Part shown: piece by piece, positions 1 through 8,483 of the stretch | Layout: each line of letters starts with the position of its first letter | How positions within the stretch are numbered: position 1 is the stretch's first letter | Source of the DNA: VXNJ01 sp009840625 | Lineage (GTDB): Bacteria > Chloroflexota > UBA11872 > VXNJ01 | Assembly (NCBI GenBank): GCA_965207915.1 | Contig: OZ242304.1 | Coordinates: 1,426,001 to 1,490,000, forward strand | Direction of reading: 5' to 3' | Length of the DNA stretch: 64,000 nt | Program-made: the position numbers and the translations under genes | Notes under the pieces: model-generated | Told to the model about the DNA's origin: nothing | Databases searched by the model: none | What the model saw: only the letters and a program-made list of their open reading frames with translations

Positions 1-81
1 CTGGGCGAACCGGACATCCTCTTTTGGCACCGTCCCGACGAGGGTTTCGCGGGCCGCAAACCGGTGCAGGATTTCCAATGA
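1..81 (+). CDS. C-terminal end of a DUF2203-family protein (partial)
   Basis: An open frame enters from the left edge and ends at TGA 79-81, giving 26 residues that include FWHRPDEGFAGRKP. This matches the conserved C-terminal signature of the small DUF2203 proteins (Trp-His, then GFAGR.P), whose biochemical role is unknown. The codons are GC-rich like the bulk of the window, in contrast to the AT-richer stretch that follows. Only the tail is visible, so the family call rests on this short motif. Confidence 0.6.
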   Translation: MGEPDILFWHRPDEGFAGRKPVQDFQ

Positions 82-717
82 ACGAGCGAAATAGCGCGGC
101 AATCGAATAAAGCAACCCAGCTGAAATTGAAACGTTTTGTCAAATTGGCATTGCTATTCCATAAACGGTGATTTCACTACTGTCCGAAACGGGAGAAGAA
201 TCGGAACCGGGAATTGAATACCGGACCATTTCTTGATTGGACTTGGAGCACAGTTAGTTTTTCCCGAATTTGCTTCCCCAATTGGCAATCATTCGACGAA
301 AGCTCGACACTCAATTGGGGAAGCGAGTCGGACGGTTTGCAGTCCACGTGATCGATGGGCGTGGCGTATTCCGAATTTGGCCAATTGGGCGCCAAGATTT
401 TTGGAACTGCGAAATTGACAATTCGTAGCAGGAAATTGCAAGCGCACAGTCGCTCACACGGTGGCGCATTTCCCAAGTGAATCGTTTGATTCTTGGCTCG
501 GAAATAAGCAGAACTGCGATAATTTCACTTTGGGCGTACGCAATAATTAGGCGAAATTGCCCCGTTTGGACCACCATGACACTAGATGTAGTGCCTCCGA
601 ATTGCCCAGCGCGATCGGTGCGACAACGATCAAAATTCGAACAATTGACAAAGATGTGGTGTTAGGTTTAAACGCTTGTAATTAGTTAAATTTCGCCCGT
701 TGTTCACTAGTACAAAA
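82..717. other. AT-richer non-coding stretch before nrdA
   Basis: About 640 bases between the DUF2203 tail and the reductase hold no convincing gene in either direction. Short open frames exist but lack ribosome binding sites and recognisable motifs. Composition is clearly AT-richer than the flanking GC-rich genes, with recurrent AATTGG-like words. The same composition continues into the 5' part of the reductase gene. It may hold the nrd promoter, but I could not identify an NrdR box with confidence. Confidence 0.5.
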
Positions 718-3591
718 ATGCCTAACGAGTGGTCGGGGCAGGCTAGCCAATCACCATCGATTGATTTCACCGCGATGCTCGTTCAAAAGCGCGACGGTCG
801 GGTCGTCTCTTTTGACATCAAACGCATTCGTGACGCAATGGCTAAAGCCTTTCGCGCCGATTTGGGAATGGCAATAGACCAGGAGTTGTCGGACGCGATT
901 TCGGGAGAAGTCGACGCAATAACTCACGCGGTATTGCAAAAGATCTCAGCCAATGCCAGGACAGATGAGGGTGTTGAGATTGAAGCGATACAAAATGCCG
1001 TCGAAGAGGAATTAATGAGGAGAGGCCACTATTCGGTGGCCAGATCCTATATCTTGTACCGGGCGGAACGGGCAAGATTGCGCGCGATTCGTCGGATCGT
1101 CAAACCGGCGGATCAACTCAAAGATCCGATATTAGTAACCAAATCGGACAAGACTCGTCAGCCTCTGGAAGTCGCTCGCATTCGCGCGGAGTTGTTCGAG
1201 GTCTTTAGAGGACTCGATGGACATTGTTCCATTGATGACATTGAAGACGCAGTTTTTCTTTCGTTACACGACGGGATTTCCTCCGGAGACATCCAACGTG
1301 CATTGATTTTGGTTGCTCGTCAATGCATGGAAGCTGAGCCCGCGTACGATCGCGTAGCCACGCGTTTACTTTTGAGGCTCATTTATCGAGAAGCGTTGGG
1401 CGCCGCTCCGACCATTACTGAACTTGACGAACCATATAGGGAAGGATTTGCTCCCTATTTGCGCGCTGGTGTCGAGGCAGGAAGAATCGATTCCAAGCTG
1501 TTGGACTTCGATCTCGAGCGCCTGAAATTGGCGTTGCGCGTTGACCGCGACGACAACTTCAGGATCCTCGGCCTGCAGACCCTGTACGACCGGTACCTAT
1601 TGCACGTCGACGGGCGCCGCATCGAGACTCCGCAATATTTCTGGATGCGGGTGGCGATGGGGTTAGCCCAAAACGAGGATGACCGTGAGGCTCGCGCGAT
1701 CGAGTTCTATGAAACACTCTCACGGTGCCTTTTCGTTTCGGCAACTCCGACGCTCTTTAATTCCGGCACGCCGCATCCCCAGCTCTCTTCTTGTTACCTC
1801 TCCACAGTTAGCGACGACCTGGAGGGCATATTTAAGTGCATCTCCGACAATGCCGCGCTTTCAAAGTGGGCCGGGGGCCTGGGCAACGACTGGACCCCGA
1901 TCCGCGCCACCGGATCCCACATCAAAGGCACCAACGGCGAGAGCCAGGGCGTAATCCCGTTCCTCAAGATCGTCAACGACACCGCGGTAGCGGTGAACCA
2001 GGGCGGCAAGCGCAAGGGCGCTGTCTGCGCCTATCTGGAGACCTGGCATCTGGACATCGAAAGCTTCGTCGAACTCCGCAAAAACACCGGCGACGAGCGC
2101 CGCCGCACCCACGACATGAACACCGCCAACTGGGTCCCCGACCTGTTCATGCAGCGGGTGGCCCAGAACGGACGCTGGACGCTGTTCTCGCCCGACGAGG
2201 TCCCGGACCTGCACGATCTTTACGGTAAGGCTTTTGCTGAGCGTTACGAGCACTACGAGCGCCAAGCTAATCGCGGACAAATCCGCCGCTACAAGGAAGT
2301 CGATGCGCGGGATCTCTGGCGCCAGATGCTCTCGATGCTCTTTGAGACCGGGCATCCCTGGATCACGTTCAAAGACCCGTCAAACATTCGTTCACCGCAG
2401 GACCACGTCGGAGTCGTGCACAGCTCCAACTTGTGCACCGAGATCCTGTTGAATACCTCCTCCACCGAGACCGCAGTCTGCAACCTGGGTTCGCTAAACC
2501 TGCCCGCCCACACGACCCCTGAGGGAATCGACGAGAAACTGCTGGCCAGCACGGTTGCTACCGCAATGCGGATGCTGGACAACGTAATCGACATTAACTA
2601 CTATCCGACCCCGGAAGCCCGGCGCTCCAACACTGCCCACAGACCGGTCGGACTGGGCGTCATGGGCTTCCAGGACGCGCTATATATCCAGCGCATTCCC
2701 TACGCTTCGCAAGAAGCAGTCGAATTCGCCGACCTTTCCATGGAATTGGTTTCATACAACGCGATCCTCTCTTCATCGGAACTTGCTTCAGAGCGCGGCC
2801 CATACCCTAGCTATCAGGGATCGAAGTGGGACCGCGGCCTGCTCCCGATCGACACCATCGATCTGCTGGAACTGGAGCGCGGTGAGCCGGTCGAGATGAA
2901 CCGCGAAAAAACCCTGGACTGGGGCTTGGTGCGTTCGCGGATTAACCGCGACGGTATGCGCAACTCCAACGTCCTGGCCATTGCCCCGACCGCGACGATT
3001 TCCAACATCGCCGGGGTCTCGCAGTCGATCGAGCCGATCTATCGCAACCTCTACGCCAAATCAAACCTCTCCGGGGACTTCACGATCCTTAACCCGTATC
3101 TGGTTCGTGACTTGCGGCGACTGGACCTATGGGACCAGCGCATGATCGAGGATCTGAAGTACTACGACGGTGTGCTTGCCGAAATCTCCCGGATCCCTGA
3201 GGAGCTGCGGCGTCTCTACCTGGCAGCGACCCAGATTGAACCGGCCTGGCTGATCGAATGCGCGGCCCGTCGCCAGAAGTGGATCGACATGGGTCAGTCG
3301 CTGAACCTCTACATCGCCACACCGTCCGGGAAAGCGGTCGACGAGATGTACTTCCTGGCCTGGCGGCGGGGCCTGAAGACCACCTACTACCTGCGCTCGT
3401 TCGCCCCTACCCAGATCGAAAAGACGTCGATCGACATCAACGCCCGCGCCATCCAGCCGCGCTGGATGAAATCCGAGTCGGCCTCGTCCCGGATCGCGGT
3501 TAAGCGCGCCGAAGCCCCAGCCGAAGTCCGCTCCACCGTCAACGGGCTGGTGTGCGACCCGTTCGACGAGGAATGCGAGGCCTGCCAGTAG
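718..3591 (+). CDS. nrdA: Ribonucleoside-diphosphate reductase, class I alpha subunit
   Basis: This is the catalytic large subunit that reduces ribonucleotides to deoxyribonucleotides in the cytoplasm, needing a radical-supplying beta subunit not seen here. From ATG 718 it has 957 residues, longer than a typical NrdA (about 760) because an ATP-cone (about residues 15-105) is followed by a second, degenerate cone-like segment (about 135-220). Cys359 (in LSSCYL) and Cys573 (in NLCTEI) are spaced like the E. coli active-site pair 225/439; Cys588 (in AVCNLGS) and the C-terminal CEAC provide further redox cysteines. An in-frame TTG at 700 is an alternative start; neither has a clear Shine-Dalgarno. 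Codon composition changes near base 1540, AT-richer before and GC-rich after. Confidence 0.93.
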   Translation: MPNEWSGQASQSPSIDFTAMLVQKRDGRVVSFDIKRIRDAMAKAFRADLGMAIDQELSDAISGEVDAITHAVLQKISANARTDEGVEIEAIQNAVEEELMRRGHYSVARSYILYRAERARLRAIRRIVKPADQLKDPILVTKSDKTRQPLEVARIRAELFEVFRGLDGHCSIDDIEDAVFLSLHDGISSGDIQRALILVARQCMEAEPAYDRVATRLLLRLIYREALGAAPTITELDEPYREGFAPYLRAGVEAGRIDSKLLDFDLERLKLALRVDRDDNFRILGLQTLYDRYLLHVDGRRIETPQYFWMRVAMGLAQNEDDREARAIEFYETLSRCLFVSATPTLFNSGTPHPQLSSCYLSTVSDDLEGIFKCISDNAALSKWAGGLGNDWTPIRATGSHIKGTNGESQGVIPFLKIVNDTAVAVNQGGKRKGAVCAYLETWHLDIESFVELRKNTGDERRRTHDMNTANWVPDLFMQRVAQNGRWTLFSPDEVPDLHDLYGKAFAERYEHYERQANRGQIRRYKEVDARDLWRQMLSMLFETGHPWITFKDPSNIRSPQDHVGVVHSSNLCTEILLNTSSTETAVCNLGSLNLPAHTTPEGIDEKLLASTVATAMRMLDNVIDINYYPTPEARRSNTAHRPVGLGVMGFQDALYIQRIPYASQEAVEFADLSMELVSYNAILSSSELASERGPYPSYQGSKWDRGLLPIDTIDLLELERGEPVEMNREKTLDWGLVRSRINRDGMRNSNVLAIAPTATISNIAGVSQSIEPIYRNLYAKSNLSGDFTILNPYLVRDLRRLDLWDQRMIEDLKYYDGVLAEISRIPEELRRLYLAATQIEPAWLIECAARRQKWIDMGQSLNLYIATPSGKAVDEMYFLAWRRGLKTTYYLRSFAPTQIEKTSIDINARAIQPRWMKSESASSRIAVKRAEAPAEVRSTVNGLVCDPFDEECEACQ

Positions 3592-3679
3592 GCAGCCTCC
3601 CGGCGCGGTCCCGATCGGGACGGCCGGCAATTGATAAATACGCCGGCGCCGCGGGCGTTGGCCGATTGGGCCGTCGGCG

Positions 3680-4333
3680 GTGAAGGCCGTCTTCTGGGAT
3701 CTTGACGACACCGTCCTGGACACGCTGTCCGGCCGGGCCGACGCCCTGACCGCAACCTATGAAGAATTCATCGGCGAGCGACCCGACGCGCGCGAACTCT
3801 GGCGCATGCACCTGGGAGTCACGATTGAAGCGCTGGCCAAGGAGCTCACGGGCAACGACTGGCCGCGATTCGTCGAGCGCTACCGGGCAATCTATTACGC
3901 GAGCGAGGAACCGCTCGAGCCCTACCCTGGAGTGGTCGAGACCCTGGAGGCGCTGAGCTCCGACGGGCTGGAGATGGCCATCGTTACCTCGAAGATCTCC
4001 TGGGGCGCCAGGGGCGAGTTGGAGCGCGCCGGACTGCTGGATTACTTTGCAGCCGTGGTGGGCTGGGACGACTGCGCAAGGCCCAAACCGGCGCCCGACC
4101 CGCTGCTGGTGGCAATGGAACGCACCGGGCAAAAAGAGCCGGCGCAGATCGCCTACGTGGGCGACGTGCCGACCGACGTCCAGGCCGCCCGCGCGGCCGG
4201 CTGCCGTGCAATCGGGGCGAGCTGGGGGTCGCTGGATCCGGAGCGGCTGCGAGCCGCCGAACCGGACCTGCTGGCCGAACATCCATCCGCGGTGCTGGCA
4301 TACGTCCGCCGGAGTCGGCGGCCGATCGCCTGA
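3680..4333 (+). CDS. HAD-superfamily hydrolase, phosphoglycolate-phosphatase-like
   Basis: A 217-residue cytoplasmic phosphatase starting at GTG 3680. HAD motif I is FWDLDDTVLDT (nucleophile and acid/base Asp in DxD), motif II is the IVTSK segment, motif III a Lys around KPAPDP, and motif IV is YVGDVPTDVQAA. The helical cap between motifs I and II is the size seen in the Gph/PgmB-type subfamily. The substrate cannot be told from the sequence; phosphoglycolate or another small sugar phosphate is typical. It lies 88 bases after nrdA and about 150 bases before the M20 peptidase, all on the same strand. Confidence 0.85.
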   Translation: MKAVFWDLDDTVLDTLSGRADALTATYEEFIGERPDARELWRMHLGVTIEALAKELTGNDWPRFVERYRAIYYASEEPLEPYPGVVETLEALSSDGLEMAIVTSKISWGARGELERAGLLDYFAAVVGWDDCARPKPAPDPLLVAMERTGQKEPAQIAYVGDVPTDVQAARAAGCRAIGASWGSLDPERLRAAEPDLLAEHPSAVLAYVRRSRRPIA

Positions 4334-4486
4334 CGGCTGCGCCGCCGGTTCCGGGCCGGTTGGGACGCCCGCAATTGGGATATCCTGCGGAAGCTGTCCC
4401 GTATCCGGCCCCTGAGCCGGCCGCCACCGGGCAGGATCCCGAAAACACTTCGGTCCGGCAGGGCACTGCGAGGTAAATGCAGTCCG

Positions 4487-5626
4487 ATGAATCCAGATAT
4501 CGAACGCGTCGGCGACCTGCTCCAGCAGTTGGTTGCAATCGATTCGGTCAACCCAGACATGCCGGGCGGCGAGAGGGGCGAAAACGAATACGGCGATTTC
4601 GTGGCCGAATTCGGCCGGGATCTGGGCCTTGCGGTATCCCGCCAGGAGGTGGTCGACGGGCGGGCCAACGTGCTGCTCGAACTTGACGGCGGCCACGAAC
4701 GCACGCTGCTTTTCGACATCCACCTGGATACCGTGCCGCAGGAAGGCGATCTGGGCAGCGCCCGACTGGTGCGCGACGGAGGACGGATCTACGGACGCGG
4801 CGCCTGCGACGTCAAGGGCTCGATGGTCTCGGCGCTGTTCATGTTTGAGCGTCTGGTCCGCGACCCGCCGCCGCTGAACGTAGCCCTGGCGGCGGTCGTC
4901 GACGAGGAGTACCGCAAGCGCGGGGCGCATCATATGGCGGCCGGTATTTCCCCCGACGCGGTGGTCGTGGGTGAGCCAACGTCACTGCAGCCGGTAATCG
5001 CCCAGAAGGGCATCCTGCGATTCGCGATCGAGGCGGCGGGCAAATCGGCCCACACCGCCAATCCCGAACTGGGCAGCAACGCGATCTACTCGATGCTGGA
5101 CGCCATATCCGTGCTGCGCGCGCTGCCGCCGGAGGTCATGCCCGATGCTCCGCACCCGCTCTGCGGCAAGGGGCAGCTGACGGTTTCGACCATATCCGGC
5201 GGGGTCCAGGTAAACGTGGTCCCGGCCAGCTGCCGGGCGATGGTCGACCGGCGGATGCTGCCCGGCGAGGATCCCATGGCGGTCTGGGCGGCGTTCGTCG
5301 AACTTTTCTCCGGGCGGGAAGCAATCACCGTCGGGGAGCCCTATGCAGCCGAGGCCGGCGTCGAGTCCGGCCCCGAGGCGCCGATCGTGCGCGCCGCCGC
5401 CGCCGCCTGCGGCAGGCTGGGCCGGACCGAATTGATCGGGGTTCCCTACAGCACCGATGCGGCCGCCTACGCGCCGTTGGGACGCGATTTCGTGGTCCTG
5501 GGTCCTGGCGACATCGCCCAGGCGCACTCCAACCGCGAATACGTGGAGCTCGCCGAAGTTTCCGCCTGCGTGGGGGTGTACGAAGATCTGGTACGGTCGT
5601 TTGCCGAGGAGGATGGCAGAGGTTGA
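4487..5626 (+). CDS. M20-family metallopeptidase (ArgE/DapE/ACY1 type)
   Basis: A 379-residue di-zinc amidohydrolase or peptidase. Visible family signatures are the metal-binding DIHLDTVP (His and Asp), the bridging-Asp segment GRGACDVKGS, the catalytic Glu pair in VDEEYRKRG, VVGEPTS, and the dimerisation domain opening with AGKSAHTANPELGSNA. The length fits ArgE/DapE-like deacylases. Substrate could be an N-acyl amino acid, succinyl-diaminopimelate or a dipeptide; motifs do not separate these. No lysine or arginine biosynthesis genes are adjacent, so a catabolic role is as likely. Its TGA overlaps the TTG start of the next small gene. Confidence 0.88.
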   Translation: MNPDIERVGDLLQQLVAIDSVNPDMPGGERGENEYGDFVAEFGRDLGLAVSRQEVVDGRANVLLELDGGHERTLLFDIHLDTVPQEGDLGSARLVRDGGRIYGRGACDVKGSMVSALFMFERLVRDPPPLNVALAAVVDEEYRKRGAHHMAAGISPDAVVVGEPTSLQPVIAQKGILRFAIEAAGKSAHTANPELGSNAIYSMLDAISVLRALPPEVMPDAPHPLCGKGQLTVSTISGGVQVNVVPASCRAMVDRRMLPGEDPMAVWAAFVELFSGREAITVGEPYAAEAGVESGPEAPIVRAAAAACGRLGRTELIGVPYSTDAAAYAPLGRDFVVLGPGDIAQAHSNREYVELAEVSACVGVYEDLVRSFAEEDGRG

Positions 5627-5844
5627 TCGATCCAGCCGGCGCGCTCGTCTCCGATCTGCGCGCGATCGCGCGCCTGACCGACGAACTGGCCGGCGGGTCG
5701 GCACAGGCCGCCGCAGAGCTGCGGGCGGCTATGGCCAGGGTCGAGGAACAGGCCCGCGCGTGCGAGGATCGGCAGCTGCGCCACTTCCTGCAAAAGCACA
5801 GTTACGCCAAAGCGCTAGAGTACCTGGAACTTTCGACCACCTGA
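5623..5844 (+). CDS. Small helical hypothetical protein, translationally coupled to the M20 peptidase
   Basis: A 73-residue frame starting at TTG 5623, overlapping the stop of the preceding gene by four bases, which suggests coupled translation. The protein is Ala/Glu/Arg-rich and predicted by eye to be mostly helical (segments around LRAIARLTDELAGGSA and AELRAAMARVEEQARA), ending with HFLQKHSYAKALEYLE. I do not recognise a family. GC-rich codon use matches its neighbours. It could be a small regulator or partner of the peptidase, but there is no direct evidence. Confidence 0.55.
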   Translation: MIDPAGALVSDLRAIARLTDELAGGSAQAAAELRAAMARVEEQARACEDRQLRHFLQKHSYAKALEYLELSTT

Positions 5845-5850
5845 AGCGCG

Positions 5851-5866
5851 CGTCCCGCCGGGGACG
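5851..5866. terminator. Short GC hairpin between convergent genes
   Basis: CGTCCC and GGGACG flank a GCCG tetraloop, between the end of the small gene (5844) and the end of the leftward permease (5883). Location between convergent genes suggests a bidirectional terminator. There is no strong T-tract, so this is tentative. Confidence 0.35.
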
Positions 5867-5882
5867 GGGTTGAGCGGTCTCG

Positions 5883-6635
5883 CTAGAGGGCGATTAGCTC
5901 GCGGGCCAACACCAGGATGCTGGTGATCACGATCACCGTCACCACGAGTTGGCGGAACCGTCGGGCGTTCATGTGGCGGGTCAGCCGCACCGCCAACAGG
6001 TAACCGACCGCCACCATCGGGGCGGCGGCGACCACCAGCAGGAGGCGCTCGCCGGTGAACAGGCCTTCCAGGTAGTAGCCGGCCAGGGCCACGCCGTAGG
6101 CGACGGTCGAAAAGTAGGCCACCGCCGCCCGCAGCTCCTGCCGGCCCATGCCGCTGCCCAGGAAAAAAAGCACGATGATCGGGCCGCCGATCGAGAGGCC
6201 GGAGACCAGGGCGCCGGTCAGGAATCCCAGCAGCGGGCCGGTGATCCGGGGCTTGGGAACCTTCCTCTGTGGGTTGGTGATGATCAGGACCGTGACCACC
6301 AGGACGAGCAGTGCGATGCCGATCCGCAGGTAGGTCGGATCCAATTCGCTCAGCGCCCACACCCCGATCGGGGTGCCTAGTACGCCGGCCAGGACCATCG
6401 GCGTTAACTCGCGGATTCGCAGCCGGGCGCGGGTTTCAATTAGAACCAGCGCGAATGCCAGCACGGCCACCGAATTGACCACGGTGACTACCGTCTGCGG
6501 GTCCAAAAAGAGCAGGAGGAAGGGGGTGGTGGACAGGGCGAACCCGAATCCAATCGCTCCAATCGTGAATCCGGCAAGAGTGAGAACTAATGCGGTGCTT
6601 GCAATCTCGACCGGCCCGATCACTTCTACGCCCAC
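5883..6635 (-). CDS. TauE/SafE-family membrane permease (sulfite/organic anion exporter-like)
   Basis: A 250-residue integral membrane protein with about eight hydrophobic segments. The TauE/SafE pattern is visible: an N-terminal GFTIGAIGFGFALSTTP and a repeated second half with LLGFLTGALVSGLSIGGP, followed by the GMGRQELRAAVAYFST segment. Members move small anions such as sulfite, sulfoacetate or other carboxylates across the inner membrane; the cargo here is unknown. In a genome with several sulfatases a sulfur-oxyanion role is attractive, but none of the sulfatases is next to it. The AT-richer region 6636-8432 begins immediately upstream. Confidence 0.85.
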   Translation of the reverse strand: MGVEVIGPVEIASTALVLTLAGFTIGAIGFGFALSTTPFLLLFLDPQTVVTVVNSVAVLAFALVLIETRARLRIRELTPMVLAGVLGTPIGVWALSELDPTYLRIGIALLVLVVTVLIITNPQRKVPKPRITGPLLGFLTGALVSGLSIGGPIIVLFFLGSGMGRQELRAAVAYFSTVAYGVALAGYYLEGLFTGERLLLVVAAAPMVAVGYLLAVRLTRHMNARRFRQLVVTVIVITSILVLARELIAL

Positions 6636-7302
6636 CGCGTTCGAAAAGCTGAATCTATCTTTGTGCTTCGAATCTTGAAAGTGGCGGAAACTGACCGCCC
6701 GAAACTAGCCCAATTCTGGTCAGGAATCGCAAAGCAACTTGCGGAATTCGCAGTTCATCGGGCTCACAAGATTTCAGCTTGACTAGCAAGAGTCACTGCC
6801 TCGCCGTATCGGTGGCGTGGATTGAACCATGAAGTCGGTTGAATCTAGGTCAAATTGGGCCAACTGAATAGCCGTGTTTGATATTTCGCCGCCAAATCTT
6901 GAGATCTGGAGGTAATTCGAGCGGCAGTTATCGTCTCCGAATTTCCGCCCTTCTTTCCGCGGAAATGGCGATCCTGGTATTCGCTACACGGTGCAATCTG
7001 CGTCAATCTCACGTTTGGAGAATTGCGCGCCGTGCGCTGAATAGATTTGTCGTGCCACTTGGAACTGTCGGCTTCGTGAAACCACTGACGCCGTGGAAAC
7101 CGAAAGTCTTAAGAATTACGCAGGGTGCAGCCGAAGTGGTCGGCCTGACACAAAATGTAGGAATAGAGTCGCAAATTGCGCGGCCAGGCACCCAACTGAT
7201 GGTGGGTGCTCTTCACCGGAATTTTTGATCCCGTACAATCGGAGCCCGGCTTTTTTGGAGTATTTGAAACCGGGTGTTCGGATGCGGAGAGGAGGTGAAA
7301 AG
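6636..7302. other. AT-richer region without a convincing gene
   Basis: About 670 bases upstream of the TauE-like permease and before the small basic protein. I see short open frames only, none with a ribosome binding site or family motif. Composition resembles 82-1540 and 34643-40781, the other AT-richer parts of the window. Promoters for both neighbours are expected here but were not pinpointed. Confidence 0.5.
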
Positions 7303-7434
7303 ATGACCGATCGACGAGCTGGTAAGCGGGTTCCGCACGTGCCAAGCAAGGGCGGCGCGCAACCGCGCGCCCGAAACAATGACGGCACGTGGCGCCGGAA
7401 ACGTTCTGACGCCGGTAAACCAAGGCGCAAATGA
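7303..7434 (+). CDS. Very small, highly basic protein with a strong ribosome binding site
   Basis: A 43-residue frame from ATG 7303 to TGA 7432-7434. The start is preceded by GAGGAGGTGAAAAG, one of the best Shine-Dalgarno sequences in the window, at normal spacing. The protein is rich in Arg and Lys, ends in GKPRRK, and contains NNDGTWRRKRSDAG. The last segment loosely recalls the short DUF2188-type fold, but it is too short to assign. Charge suggests nucleic-acid binding. It sits alone in AT-richer DNA. A real small gene is likely from the start signal; the function is unknown. Confidence 0.5.
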   Translation: MTDRRAGKRVPHVPSKGGAQPRARNNDGTWRRKRSDAGKPRRK

Positions 7435-7890
7435 CGCCTCTCGCAGGAAACTTGGCGGGCCCGAATACTTAAGCGTGCCAACCAATTACCCGAATTAATC
7501 AGGTACGGTTCGACACCAATTAGGGTGACTCGCCACGTATAGGGTCCACCAAGCCCTGCGGCAACCCATACGCCCAATGGGAAACATTGGGAAATGGCTG
7601 CGATTCAATTATGGTTACCGCTGGACCAAACGGCGGCACGATGTGATCAGCGAATCGAAGCGCTATCGTAAATCGCCACAAACAAATCTTGATGTGGCCA
7701 TTGCGAATCGCAATCGGAACCGAAGTCTGCAACCGTTGGAATCGATTTGACGGTATTGCCGGGCCCGCGATTTGAGTCCATCCAATCCTGCTGCAAAGCG
7801 GCCAGATTGTTGGAAGATGCGGGGAATTACTCATCAATGCGGACATTGGCCCTAACGAATTAAGCAACTACAACTAATTAGGAGTGATTT
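7435..7890. other. AT-richer gap with one small hairpin
   Basis: About 450 bases with no supported gene. CCCAATG (7573-7579) and CATTGGG (7585-7591) form a 7-bp stem with a 5-base loop. It could serve as a terminator or operator but lies more than 130 bases after the small basic gene. The last bases (around 7876-7885, TTAGGAGTGA) form the ribosome binding site of the next gene. Confidence 0.4.
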
Positions 7891-8244
7891 GTGGAAGTCA
7901 CTACTGGCGTATCAATCTTGGTCGGCGCTATCTCCGCGCTGATTTCGATATTTGCAATCTGGTTGGCATATTCGGCCAAATCGGAAAGTTCGGCGAATTT
8001 CGAAAAAGCACAGCGAGTGTTAGCTGAAATTGACAAGAGGGCAGCAGTTACCGAGGAGGTCGTCGCAGAACATCAGCGCGAACTAATGGACACGGTTCGA
8101 CAACTGGTGATTCCGGCGAAACCCGACGTGGGCGAGATGCTTGGCGCAAAGTTCCTTGAGTCGATCGTGCAAGACCCTGATCGCTTCATGAAAATGATGC
8201 CGATGTTGGAGCGATTTTCAGAACGGAAACAACGGGACGAATAA
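7891..8244 (+). CDS. Small membrane-anchored coiled-coil protein, unknown function
   Basis: A 117-residue protein starting at GTG 7891, with AGGAG a few bases upstream. Residues about 5-28 form one hydrophobic segment (TGVSILVGAISALISIFAIW), followed by a charged helical stretch with heptad-like spacing (about 30-80) and a Met-rich tail near DRFMKMMPMLERF. This architecture (N-terminal anchor plus coiled coil) is common among uncharacterised bacterial proteins. Its codons are AT-richer than those of the core genes, consistent with acquisition together with the surrounding region. Confidence 0.6.
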   Translation: MEVTTGVSILVGAISALISIFAIWLAYSAKSESSANFEKAQRVLAEIDKRAAVTEEVVAEHQRELMDTVRQLVIPAKPDVGEMLGAKFLESIVQDPDRFMKMMPMLERFSERKQRDE

Positions 8245-8394
8245 CCCCGTTGATTGCGCAGTGTCGTCTAGATACATGCATGCCAAATGGCACATGACTT
8301 TACGAACTACGAGCATGTTGGGATTTCGCGAATTGATCCGATTTCCATTTGTGGATTGTTCGGCAGCGGATTTCGACGCGAGGTAATCCCTAGC

Positions 8395-8432
8395 ATCGAA
8401 TCGCCCGGCAGAATTCTGCCGGGCGATTCGAT
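8395..8432. terminator. Perfect 38-bp palindrome between convergent genes
   Basis: Bases 8395-8432 read identically on both strands, centred on GAATTC and including CGCCCGGCAG / CTGCCGGGCG arms. It lies between the end of the rightward coiled-coil gene (8244) and the end of the leftward MFS gene (8484), so a bidirectional terminator is the simplest reading. There is no long T-tract, and a protein-binding site or cruciform cannot be excluded. Confidence 0.5.
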
Positions 8433-8483
8433 TGATGCGCTCAAGCGACTCGGATTGCACTGGCTACCCAGTTGCCCCAGTCC

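Noticed and set aside
177..577. Overlapping minus-strand open frames before nrdA
   Set aside because: No start signals, motifs or codon bias; likely chance open frames in AT-richer DNA.
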